Position numbers and translations under genes: made by a program. The notes under the pieces are model-generated. The model saw only the letters and a program-made list of their open reading frames with translations, was not told the origin of the DNA and did no database searches. Below, one piece after another: positions 50,580 to 61,710 of a stretch of 64,000 nt of DNA. How positions within the stretch are numbered: position 1 is the stretch's first letter; every line of letters begins with the position of its first letter. Origin of the DNA: Zonotrichia leucophrys gambelii (taxonomy: Eukaryota > Chordata > Aves > Passeriformes > Passerellidae); contig NC_088175.1 in the NCBI RefSeq assembly GCF_028769735.1, positions 4,216,001-4,280,000 of the forward strand, in the 5' to 3' direction.

Positions 50580-53500
50580 ATTATCTCACATCTAGAGGTG
50601 CACAACCTTTCAGACAACTGAAATGCAGAAGCTTGAATGTGCCAAATCCATAAAATGAAGAAGGCAAACAGATTATGTAGAGTCAAAGTGAGTTAGGAAT
50701 ACAAAAACACTGTTTCAGTTTTCACCAGGTAGAACATTTATATAAAAAATAAACCAGTACCTTGCCAGTGCCTAGAACAGGCTGGGCTTATCACAATTGT
50801 ATACAAAACAACCCCAGGAATATTTTGGTCCCCAGGGGCTCAGTCATTGTCATAATGGATCACAATTGGCTCCATCTAGTCTAGTGACCTGCCTCTGACA
50901 GTGACAAATGCCACTGAAAGAATCCAATATTGTCATTGCTCCCAACAAATGTATGGCATTTTAGAAGAATTGTATCTGTCTGTCTTGGCTTTCGTTTGTC
51001 CTCCATCACCAAACAACATAATGTTCCTGTGTTAAATTTTTTCCATTTTCCTTTAAATGTCAACCTCACCATGTATTTCTCATCAATCACATGATTATTA
51101 CACTTTCATTTTGGAGCTCCAGTGCTGCATGTGACACTGCATGGCACAGACAGCAAGGCACAAGGTCAGGTGCACCTGCATGCTTAAACACGTGCTATGG
51201 TGCAGTGGGGAAAAAACAGCCAAAACACTCTCAAGATGGTCCATTTTTGTTCTTTTTTTTTTTTTTTTTAACACTGCTATCATGCACTGAGAAGGGAACT
51301 GTGATTCAAATCATGTCAACAGCTGAATTCAGAATCTAACCTGGTACCCACTCAGGATGATGTAAAGATGGTGCCTGCTGTGGGTGTGCATGACTTTGCT
51401 GAAGACACTGAAGAGGCAGCTGAAAAAAGGTGTTAGATTAGCTCTTTGGTGGTTAATAGAGGAAATTCAAAAGGAAAAAAAAAGAGGAGTTAAGATGAAA
51501 ATAATAGAAAACACAGAGCCTGGTGGCACTTCTTGTCTGCACTTCTTTGCAAAATGGTGAACACCACAGGGGCAGACCTGGGGAAATGAAGAGAGTTATA
51601 GCAATGATAGCAAGAAGGCAAATTTTACTTTTTTCAGATCTAAAAACTATTTGAAATTAAGAAGGAAAGGTTTTCAGGAAAGCAAATAGATCCAAAGACT
51701 GAAAATATACGAGACAAGAATAAGTGGAATTTTAATTAAAATAAATATGACATGAATCTAAACAAGCCCTGATGAGGTGGTCACCCAAGGACAAACAGGC
51801 TCAGTGCTTTCCTGGGAGTGCCCAAAGACTGGGATAGTACCTGGAGTCAGTCCATTTAGAGCAAGATGGAGTAATTTCTAGGGAATGAGTCCTCGTGCTG
51901 CTCAGGAGGGATGGGAGGACAAGGCAAAGAGGCTGCAGGGTGATCAGTGCTGAGAGCCCAGGAGCCCCCAGGTGTCACCAAGCCCAGGTGACACCAAGCC
52001 CCTGCTCTTGGCACCTGAGAAAGCTCCATCAGAATTAACAACCCATATTATGCTGGAGGAGCAGCTCTGTTTCTCTGCTCTCACACACTCTCTGTAGCAG
52101 ACAGAGAAAAAGAGCAGCTGGCATTTTAAGGAGTGAATATGAAAAGGGATAAGCTTAAAAGTCTAACTCGAAATTTAATACCAAAGAAGAAAAAAGCCAC
52201 CAAGAAGATTAAACAAAAGTTGAAAACAGGCTTAAAAATAAAGGAGCATGCAAAGGAGTCATTTACAAACCAAATGAAGAGGGGAATAGATAAGATAAAT
52301 TCTGAATATTAATAAGCAATCAGAAATAGGGGGGGAAAAAAGAGAAGCTAAAATAGGTCTATTTTACCACAGGCAAAATAATGTACAATGTTTCAATCTC
52401 CCCAGTTAAATTATAGAATAAAAAGGAACCTTAATAAAATATCAGGGTGTAAATCTCTTTCCAAACCACCCACATGCTGACTACTGCTGGAGATAAATAG
52501 ATACAATAACAGGTAGAAGGCAAAATGCCACTGCCACAAATGCAGTCAGGTTGATTGCTTTTCTGTGGACAGTGGAGAAGGTATTTTAATAAATACAAAC
52601 CAGGAAAATTAGTGCAGCTGAGCTGACCAGCAGAGCAATTTTCAAGAAAGTGAGATTACACTGTGCACAACTCAGACCCTAAGGGGTTGGATATGTGTAG
52701 AGAAGATGCTAAATAGGCTTGCTGAAGTGTTCTGATATTTCCAGTCAGGAAACTCTCAGTTGCTGATGGCACAGAAGGGTGGTTGATGCATTCAGAGTCC
52801 AGGCTAGAAAAGCCACACTTTCCTACATAATTATGGCAGAGAGATGCCTAAGAGAGAATGGGATCCAAAATAAAATTTTTTCCCCTTTCATCATTTTGTT
52901 TGGGTTGGGTTACATTATTTAACGGTGTCCTGGGGACTTTTGGAGCCTCTGGGTAGTTCCTGCTGTAAACAATGTTTCTGTCTTTTGTTCCAGGGCTGGA
53001 GCAAACCTAGAGCTTCACATGTGAACTCCTCATGAGGCATTCTGCAGCTCTGCTTGTTGTATCCTCGGGGCACCATATACACTAATAAGGGAGAGCAAGA
53101 GAAGGACCTGTGTGGAAAGGCTTTGATGTCTTGTGCCCAGACTCCACATACAATCTGGTATGTTAATCATGGTATGTTAGTCATTATGAAGTGAGGAAAA
53201 AATAATTATTTCTACTATAATGAATATATAGCTTCCTTGGAAGTGGTTGCACAGCCTAGGCTTTTCTCCTGGCTCACTCAGTCCTATCAGAGCCATGCTG
53301 CTGTAATTTGTCTCACTGGGCAGCCTGCTTATTCCTCACGCTGGGAAATCAGGACTCTCCCTCCTCTGCTGGCAGAACAGCACTCTGGAAATAAAAAGTG
53401 TTGTCAAAGGCTGCTGGCATCTTAAGTTCAAAGATCCTCCTACTGCAAAAAAAATCCCAGGATTTCTCATTGCCAGCATATCCCTGTCTAGTGCCCTGCA

Positions 53501-54959
53501 ACTTGTCAGGGAGCAGGGCAAAGCTTTGAACTTCAGCCTTCCTCTCCCGAGCACAGCTCTGCAGCCTGAACCCAATGAGAGATGACACTGGCTCTGCTTT
53601 TTTTCTCTTGTTGCTTTCCAAAAATAATTCTCATGAAAGGTCACGGGTGAATGTCTAGGAGAAAATACTGCCCAGATCTGCAGTGAAATTTTCCCAGCTT
53701 CTGGCAGCCAAAGTCTGGCCCTGCTGAGCTCTGGTGTCCCCCCAGTCCTGGACAGCCCTGAGACTTTCTGGTGTTCAAGGGTGCCCCTGTGCTCCCACTG
53801 AGAAGTCTAATCATTTTTGTCCCCTCTGGAATCCTTTTAGCTAACAAAAGAAAGAGGAAAATAACAACTCATGAAGGTTTCATCCAGGGCCTGAGAGTTC
53901 ACATGTTCAGATGGCTTCTCCCTAAATATTGAGAAGCATCCTATATTAGTTTCTTGTAGAATAAGCAATACAAGATAAGTAACACAGAAAATAATCCTGC
54001 AGAGGATAAGGGACCAATCACTGTATACTGAGTACTGAAAAAGAAATATTTTCATTCTTTTTATCATCCTGAAATTGTCTTTTGAAGACTTCAGCTCCAA
54101 AGAGACACTGCCTTGTTGCTCAAGGGAATTTCAAATTAGCAGTCAGTTAAACTCTAAGAGCTGTTTCTCCTGGGAATAAACATTTGTTTTGTTTATCTCC
54201 AGCCAGCAGCTAATAGCACAATAATGATCCAATCCCCAGATCCCTTTGGCTGGAAACTGATACCTTAATCTCTGTATTGCAAGTCTTATCAGCCTTTGCT
54301 CCTATGCAGTTTGAACATTTCCTTTGTACCTTCCATGCCCCCTGCAATGAAAGACTGTCACAAATTCTGGTTATCTTTACCAGAGTTACCTTTCCCTGAC
54401 CCCATTCACTGCTTTCTCACAAATATCACCTTTGAACTCTTTTCTTCTGCCCCTGTATGGCTGTTACTGAAGCCCAGTGTTACTGTTAATTTTGCTTAAC
54501 TTTCCCTGCTGTTCACTATCCCAGTGGAATGGCATTATGTTTGATTCAATGATCAAGACAAACCAGTCCTGCTCTCACCCTGCCTTTACCGAGCTGCACT
54601 CAACAGAAATGAGTAAAGCAAGCACAAAGTGGGCATTTCTTTTGAATCTCACAGCACATGGAACTCCCCCATATTACGGATCAGATCCAATAGTACCACA
54701 ATGAAAGGGAAAATTAATATTCCTGAAGGTGGCCTGCTGGCATCCCTAAGTGGTACCATTTCTTTAGATTAGCAGTCCAGACATGTTTGGGTAAGGATCC
54801 AGTATGTTCTAGTCACATTTAGGGAATCCTTAGCAGAACTGAAGCAAAATTAAACTTCCTGTCAAGGTTTACTCATCACCCCATCACATGTATCAAAGCA
54901 TGGAAGTAATACTGTGAAACATTGAAAGCTCACATAAAGAAAAAATACTATATAATAGC
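50580..54959. other. Unique sequence, no gene seen
   Basis: About 4.4 kb. It contains a 17-base T run (51253-51269). The longest frames are 102 codons (53336-53644, minus) and an overlapping 90-codon frame on the same strand; neither has recognisable domains. No transposon was recognised. Confidence 0.5.
51253..51269. repeat. Poly-T tract (17 bp)
   Basis: An uninterrupted run of 17 T residues. No CR1-type or processed-retrocopy signature is attached to it. Confidence 0.9.
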
Positions 54960-55130
54960 ATTTTAAAATAATAAATATAGTATTTTTAAATAATAATAAA
55001 TATAGTATTTTAAATACCATAGAAATAAATATAGTATAATAATAAATATAGTATTTTAAATAATAGTATTTAAAAATAATATATATATATTATTTTTTAA
55101 TTTAAAATTTAAAAATCAATACATCTATTA
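54960..55130. repeat. AT-rich degenerate tandem array (AATAAATATAGTATTTT units)
   Basis: The word aataaatatagtat recurs about four times (near 54970, 54996, 55024 and 55041), with spacers related to ttaaataata. It ends in an (AT)n run and a TTTAAATTTAAAA patch. The sequence is almost pure A/T. Confidence 0.85.
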
Positions 55131-56915
55131 GAAAATATCCTCCATTCTTCCCTGTATACAGACCCAACTACTTATTTATCCTACACATCTTACATAGCTT
55201 TAACACTACCTTTATACAGAAAAGTCTCTTACAGGGACCATCCTTCTCGCATCTATCCTTCTGCACTCTCAGATGTTGCAGGTGTTTGATATGGTAACAT
55301 GATGCATAAAGGATAAACAACATGGGATAAAATAATAACAGTATTTTGCCTTCCTCAAGATACCTCACCAGTTTGTTTTACAGGCACACCACTAATTTGA
55401 CCATCTAATTAGAGTTGGCTTGTTAAATAAACAAAGGTTAGTGATTTTTACTTTACCTTATACACTTCTACTTTAAAATATATACTGCTGTATCCATGGT
55501 CATTCAAAAGCTATAATGTAAATATCACTGATTTAAATTAACAACAAGGATTTTCTTTTCTATTTAAGCTTTGTTTATTTCTCAGTAAGTTTAGAGTTTC
55601 CCAGTATCTATCTCAGTAATAAAAGTACAGACAGACAGATGTGGCCACATTTATCCTACAGTATTCTATCCTTCCATTTATGTCATATGGCTCCTAAAAA
55701 CTGAAGTCCACTGGAGCCTAAATTTGTCTAAAATAAAGCAGATTGAGAAGAGGCCTCTAATGGAAGCATAAAGCTTCACAGAGACCATAAATGAGTCACG
55801 CAGCAGACAGTGACATTGCCCAGGAATGCAGATATCTGCATGATAAAAGGTTGCAGTTCATTCCTCATTGTTTTACCTCAAAAGGAAATGTACGCAGAAA
55901 TGAGAGTCAAGATCACAGAAACCTGATGCAAAACTAATGCCAGATTTCCTTAAAATGCAAACCAAGCCTCAGCATACCTGACCAGGAAAGTGCCATTTCT
56001 AGTAACAAGTTTAGGATTTTTGGACCAGATATGTTCTGGGGTTGGAAGAGAAAAAAGTGCAAGGGAAGAACAAAATGAGCTTTTATTTTTTCTTTGTTTA
56101 AAGTGAAAAAATTGATCTACCACATTCTCTTTAACTGGTTGCACATTTGTTTACCTGAGGGGAAAGAAGCATCTCTATTGGATAGAGTTTGACTAACAGA
56201 TAGAGTTTACCTATGCTGTTTGACACTTTAAAAATTATTTATTTCTGCCTTTTGGAGAGGAAAAATATCAAAGTGTGTTGCTAGAAGCCATTTTGGTCCA
56301 AAATTCTTTGTAAAATATAGGAACAGCAGGAATAGTTTGAGAATTTCAACATTCCCAGCTCTCCCTTTCTTTTTCTCCTTGTTTTTCCTTCCCTTATTTG
56401 CAGTTATTGCTGATTTGAGCCCAAGAGCCCAGCAGAGCACCCTGCCTGGAAATCAGCAATGAATAAAAGTGAACCTGACTGTCTATTTCAACAGTCCAGC
56501 CTGAGAGAATTGCAAAGGATATAGAGCAACTCAGCTAATGGAAAATAAATCAGTTGTTTAAAGTCCCTCCTGTTTTAGGAACTGCAAGTGTTACCCATCA
56601 GTGACATAGCTGAGGGCATTCTTTTTAACAGCACTGTGTCCTTGCAGCTGTTTGCCAGATTCTGAGGTGATTCTGAGCATTCTGAGGTGATTCTGGGCTG
56701 GCTCCTTTGCCACACTCAGTGGTTTTCTGACATTCACACCAGTGGACCTACAGCAAATTGGTGGAAAATGCCACCAGCTTCAAGTAGGGAGCAATCCAAA
56801 GTGACCCACACACTGGAGAAGAGGATGCAATGAAGACTTGCCTTGCATTTGTATTTTAGGCAGCTCAAGATGCTTGGCCTCAGTGGGCTTGCTCAGCCCT
56901 GTGATGGGATTAAGC
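55131..56915. other. Unique sequence, no gene seen
   Basis: About 1.8 kb with open frames of 70 codons or fewer, apart from the frame entering the LTR. A 20-bp tandem duplication at 56659-56698 is listed separately. The last six bases (ttaagc) are the left target-site duplication of the next LTR. Confidence 0.55.
56659..56698. repeat. 20-bp tandem duplication
   Basis: Two adjacent units of attctgaggtgattctg(a/g)gc. Confidence 0.9.
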
Positions 56916-57299
56916 TGTCACGGTGTTCACAGGGGTTTTTGGTTCAGGGAAGAGACGAGGATCTGACTCCATGTTTCAGAAGTCTTGATTTATTATTTTA
57001 TGATGTATATTACATTAAAACTATACTAAAAGAATAGAAGAAAGGATTTCATCAGAAGGCTAGCTAAGCATAGAATAATAAGGAATGATAACAAAGGCTT
57101 CGTCTTGGACTGTCTGTCTGAGCCAGCTGACTGTGATTGGCCATTAATGAGACATAACCAACATGGGCCAATCACAGATCCACCTGTTGCATTCCACAGC
57201 AGCAGATAATCAATGTTTACACTTTGTTCCTGAGGCCTCTCAGCTTCTCAGGAGGAAAAATTCTAAGGAAAAGGTCTTTCACAAAAGATATCTGTGACA
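56916..57299 (-). mobile_element. Solo LTR, family A copy 5 (ERVK-like)
   Basis: A 384-bp solo LTR on the minus strand. The + strand runs from TGTCACGGTG to TGTGACA and is bracketed by a perfect 6-bp duplication, ttaagc at 56910-56915 and 57300-57305. The terminal CpG (cacggtg) and the gagacgagg CpG are both retained, suggesting a relatively recent insertion or weak methylation decay. It carries the same paired CCAAT boxes and AT-rich polyadenylation zone (about 56985-57020) as its relatives. There is no internal sequence. The short open frames here repeat those over the sister copies. Confidence 0.92.
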
Positions 57300-58115
57300 T
57301 TAAGCTCCTATTTTCACTGCACACACAGTGAGCCTCTGGATATCTGAGGTGGCTCCAAATGAGGGTCAGGCTGAGAGGAAGGGGGAAGCAGCCTCTGGTG
57401 GATGGCCACCAGCTCAGCCTGGCAGCCCCCAGCCCTGCCCCACACTGTGGGGATGCTTGGGACCCCTCCTGCCCCCAGCCTGGCAGTCCCCAGCTCTGCC
57501 CCACACTGTGGGGATGCTCAGGGACGCCTCCCTGCAGAGCTGCCTTGGCCTGGCTGGGACAGGACAGCTCAAACAGGGTTGGCCTGGGGTGGTGCAAAAG
57601 CCAAACAGCAGATTTCCTGCCTTATCCACAGGCTTTTCCTCTCATGGACCACACAGAGCCCCACTGCTGAGGGCATTTTCAATGAAGTGCTTTGCCCCAT
57701 CCAAATAAGCCCAGCCTGACACGTGTGCAGTGAGGGTGTGGGCAGGGAGAGACCTGGGAGGGAAAGGTGGGAGGTGGAGGAAATGGAAAAAATGGGGCAA
57801 CAGCAGGAGAATTTGAGGGCAGAAACATGAAAGCAGAGCCAGTGCCTGCTGGGCAGAGTGAGGTGTGGTGGGTCCCTGAGGGGTCACGGGGGTCGTGCTG
57901 CCTGACAGCTTGTCCTGGGGTGAGCAGCACTGCTGGGACAATGCAGCTTTGATCTGAAGGATGCTGAGGTGGCAGAGAAACAAGGAAACATGGCCAGATC
58001 CTGCTCTGCTGCTCTCCCACGGAGCACTGATCTAGCAGTGGCATGTGTCTCACTTCACAGTGACTGAGAAATTGAAATGGCCTACTGCAGGCATTGCAAA
58101 ATGCTCACACAGGAA
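57300..58115. other. GC-richer segment between two LTRs
   Basis: About 0.8 kb of noticeably higher G+C than the rest of the window. It contains overlapping open frames in several frames and on both strands (126, 124, 113, 105 and 103 codons). That reflects few stop codons in GC-rich DNA, and no frame has a recognisable domain. The 61-bp duplication at 57418-57539 lies inside. CpG is sparse, so I do not call a CpG island. Confidence 0.5.
57418..57539. repeat. 61-bp tandem duplication
   Basis: Units at 57418-57478 and 57479-57539 share cctggcag, ctgccccacactgtgggg and atgct in order. They differ at two of the first 40 positions and more in the tail, where a one-base shift appears. Confidence 0.9.
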
Positions 58116-58697
58116 TGTTGTGCTGGGTTTGCCTGGGGTGGAGTTCATTTTCTTTTCTGTGGCTGGTATGGAGCTGTGTTTTGGATTTTTGCAGAACACA
58201 GAGTTGTTAATACAGAGATGTTTTTGTTATTGCTGAGCAGGGCTTACACAGAGCCAAGGCCTTTTCTGCTCTCTGTTCTGCCACGCTGGAGAGGAGATTG
58301 GGGCTGCCTGGGAGGGGACACAGCCAGGACAGGTGACCCAAAGGGACCACAGGGATAGTCCAGACCATACCACATGCTCAGTATATAATATTAGGAAGAA
58401 GGAGGAAGGAAGGGACATTTGGAGTGATGGTGTTTGTCATCCCAAGTAAATATTCCACAAGACAGGGTCCTCCTCTCTTAGAGCTGAGCACCTGCCTGCC
58501 CATGGGAAGCAATGAATGAATTCCTTGTTTGGCTTTGCTTGCATGTGCAGCTTTTGCTTTCCCTTTTAAACTTTCTTTATCTCAACCCAAGAGTTTTCTA
58601 CCTGTGACCCTTCTGATTCTCTCCCACTGGTGGGGGAGTGAGAGAGTGGCTGTGTGGGGCTTGGCTGCTGGCTGGGGTTAAACCATGAAAAAAACCA
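58116..58697 (+). mobile_element. Avian LTR (ERVL-like), plus strand, with TATA box
   Basis: About 580 bp beginning TGTTGTGCTGGG and ending near ggctggggttaaaccatg, the family-typical end as I remember it. Diagnostic blocks include gggaggggacacagcc, gagtgatggtgtttgtc, cacctgcctgcccatggg, gaatgaattccttg and cccactggtgggggagtga. A TATA box (TATATAA, 58382-58388) is placed as expected for a U3/R promoter. The usual polyadenylation region (near 58561) reads cttttaaact rather than a canonical AATAAA. No clear target-site duplication was found and the right end (an A run before 58697) is uncertain. No internal viral genes adjoin it. The ERVL assignment is from memory of the family, not measured. 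Confidence 0.75.
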
Positions 58698-61499
58698 GAG
58701 GCTGAGCAGCAGCCTCGATTCTCCTTCATCTGTTGGTCAAGGCCAGGATGGAGCTTGATATCAGTGGGAGATGGTGCAGGAGTATGGAAGGAGGTGAATT
58801 AAAATGCCTCAGTCCAGTTAAAGTGTTGAATTTGAGCTTTGCTTCAGACTAGTGCAGTTTCTTAGGGAACTCAGCTGTACACAGCTCCTGTTCAAGCAGA
58901 CAGGGAAAGCAGAGGTGTCTGAAAGTCCACTGTGACTCAATTACAGAAAAGGATGTGGCTGAGCCATGGTGGTCCAGTGGGCTCTCTTGCCCCAGTGCCT
59001 AGGGACTCCATAGGGCTCAGTGCAGGGAGGAGGGAAGCACAAAAAAGCCAATTTCTCTGCTGAGAGACCTGCAAAAAGCTCCAGCTCAGAGCAAGGTAGT
59101 GAGGTGCAGAGTAATATCTTTGTTTTAAAAAGAGTGAATTAATTCAGAGTTCTCTTTCCCAAAGCAAGGGGATTTCTTCCTATGCTCATTTGAGTCTGTA
59201 CCTGCATTGCAAGCAAGACAGCAGAAAGTTCTCATGTGCTACCAACAGGACCTGCCCTGGTTTTGCAGTACTCTATCTTTGGAATGAAACCTGTCTGAGA
59301 GATGATTTATCAGCAGGAGTTTTACATTCATTGCTTGGCCACTTGAGCATACAACAAACCATGCCTCTGACTCCTTGAATGAGGGGAACACAGGAGGTCA
59401 GATGGTAACTGGAGTGCCTGGACCACATTCCTTCCCCATTTCTGAGACAATGCAGCTGCTCTCACTGCCCTGCCTTGACACTGGCTATATCTTGCAATTC
59501 TATCCCAGCTCTGAGTTTCTATTCCTGGCATTTGTTGGTTTTTTGGGGTTTTTTTAATTGTTTCTTCTGTCAGAACTTGCAAACAAAAGTTATCTGTCCA
59601 TCACTCTGCAGAATCTAACTTTAAACGTGAGTTTCTGGAGTATCTTCCCCAAATGTGTAGTTGTGCGTTATTGACACAACCCCCACTAACTCAGTCAAGC
59701 AATTTAGCTATAAGTTACAATTTCTGCAAGCTTCCAACACTGCATCTGCTGGATCAATGTCCCGTGGGAGAAGAATGTCAATAACTAGCATTAAGGTTTG
59801 ATTTGTAAACACAGCTTTAAGGTTTGTTGAAAAATCGGCTTTGGCTGGAATTCCTAAATCTTTCCACCATAACTTGTCCAACAGTTTCAGACTTTAGTTC
59901 AAGCACTGAACATTTTTGGGGATCTCTAAAAATGTGGCACTCTTGCCTTCTTATTTAAGCATGACTTTTCCTGTATTTCATATGCCACAATATAATCCCT
60001 CTCTTTGGGAGAAAGGAGGCAATGAAGTTGGACAGAGACAGATTTCATTTGGATGGGAACTTGAGCCTGAGGTGGCTATTTGATCTGGACATTTTCCTCC
60101 ACAGTTCTTCTGGGTTTGTGATATACCCGTCTTTTCTCTTGGGGAAGAAAAGTGATGCATTATGGATTGCATATTCTAATTAAGAAACATAGCTCAGAGA
60201 CACAAACGGATCACCAAATAACTGATAAATTTAATTGTGTAAGACAGTAATAATTTCCAAGCAACCAAATTATCTGGGGCTTTGGATACATAGCTGTTCA
60301 AGAACATTTCAAAAATTTTCATGTCAAATAGAAAACTTTCTGTATTATGACATGGAAATTTAAGATTAATTTCCATCAGAATTCTAGCCAAAGAAAAAGA
60401 AAGGAAAAAAAAAAGGAAAAAAAAAAAAAAGCTGGCAACCTTAATAGTCTCCTTATGTGGTAAATCAAGAAATATCTAAGTTTTGCACAGGTAAATTGGA
60501 AGCATTTTGTAGAGAGACTATTGAAATGCTAATGTTAGGGATACAATAAAACTGTTGCCTCCCTCAAAACAGAATCTGGCATGAGTAGTGGATAAAAGGG
60601 ATTATTACACTATAGTTACAAATACAGCCTGTACCACAGATAGTTGCCTGTAGTAGAGAAATTAATTGATACACTGAAATGTGGTAACACAGGTCTGAGA
60701 TGGAATCAGCTCCTTCCCCTTGATGGAGTAATGGCAAAGATATCTTTCCTTTATAGAAGGGAAAATGAACCAGAATTAGTCACAGAAATATTCCATTTCT
60801 GCTCTGGGATGGTGCCAGAGCAGACTGGGGCCCTCTGGTGCATTTGTTCATTCTTTTACACCAGGGCAGGGTGCTGACGGTGTGTCAGACACGCTGCACT
60901 GAGCAAAGTGTGATGGCTGCAGATTTTATAGGTGGAGAGTGAATTGCAGGCAGGGGGAAAGCAAATAGGTTTAGAGCACAGAGTAACAAATCTTTCCAAG
61001 AGTTAGTAAAGGATTTGGTTTTAATCAGTTAAGCTGGGTATGACTGAACTTATTTGTGTTTTTAATTAGGGCAACAATTTGGGATTAAAACAAGCACTCT
61101 AACAATTTCTTTAACTCTTAATAGAAATTATCTTTGTTATTTTTTTTTTGTAGCAGCTACAGCTGCTGAGACTTTGAGTATTGAGCTGACAGAAAAAGAC
61201 TTCTGAGGGAAATTTGTTAGGATCAGGCTGTAAACAGAAGCAAGAAGGACTAATTTTTTCATTTCTCAAGCAGAGAAACACCAAACTGTGGTTCTCTGGC
61301 AGAGTGAATGGAAAGTCATGGAAATAGAAAGCACATTGGAGTTGTCATTTAAACTCGGTGTTCAGGGGCTGTTTTGTTTTTTTAATATATGCTTAAAACT
61401 GACAACATCCCCAGAAAGATCAAAACTAGCATTGTGTTCAGTCCCAGGTGCAGTTCAGCCACTGGGACTCTGCAAGCCCAGATGTGTTTTACTGAAGCA
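58698..61499. other. Unique sequence, no gene seen
   Basis: About 2.8 kb with open frames of 84 codons or fewer. An A-rich tract at 60391-60431 is listed separately. A T run lies near 61139. No gene or RNA was recognised. Confidence 0.5.
60391..60431. repeat. A-rich purine tract
   Basis: aaagaaaaag, aaagg and two long A runs ending before gctggc. Confidence 0.9.
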
Positions 61500-61710
61500 A
61501 AGTCAACGTGACTTAAGTGCTTTGCTGAACTGGAGCCATAACTGGAGCCGAGTCAGAGACCCATCAGCCTCACATCCTGGAGCCCTCCCACAGCTCACAG
61601 AAACCCCCTTTCCCTGTGTAACACTACCTGTCCTGGCAGAGAGGTCTGTGAGTCCTGCAGGGACCTCGAATAAAGGGGTTCCCAGGGAGGGTCTGTCTCC
61701 CCATTTGTGC
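61500..61710 (+). mobile_element. Possible LTR 3' portion with AATAAA
   Basis: A block reading tcctggcagagaggtctgtg, then cctgcagggacctcg, leads directly into a canonical AATAAA (61669-61674) and an R/U5-like tail. This looks like the polyadenylation zone of a bird ERV LTR on the plus strand. Ends, target-site duplication and family were not identified. Overlapping open frames of 141 (plus) and 165 (minus) codons cross it and look like chance frames. It could instead be unrelated unique sequence with a fortuitous AATAAA. Confidence 0.35.

Noticed and set aside
57217..58053. Several 103-126-codon frames near 57.2-58.05 kb as a proline-rich gene
   Set aside because: Equally long frames exist on both strands and in several phases, which reflects low stop density in GC-rich DNA and the 61-bp duplication.
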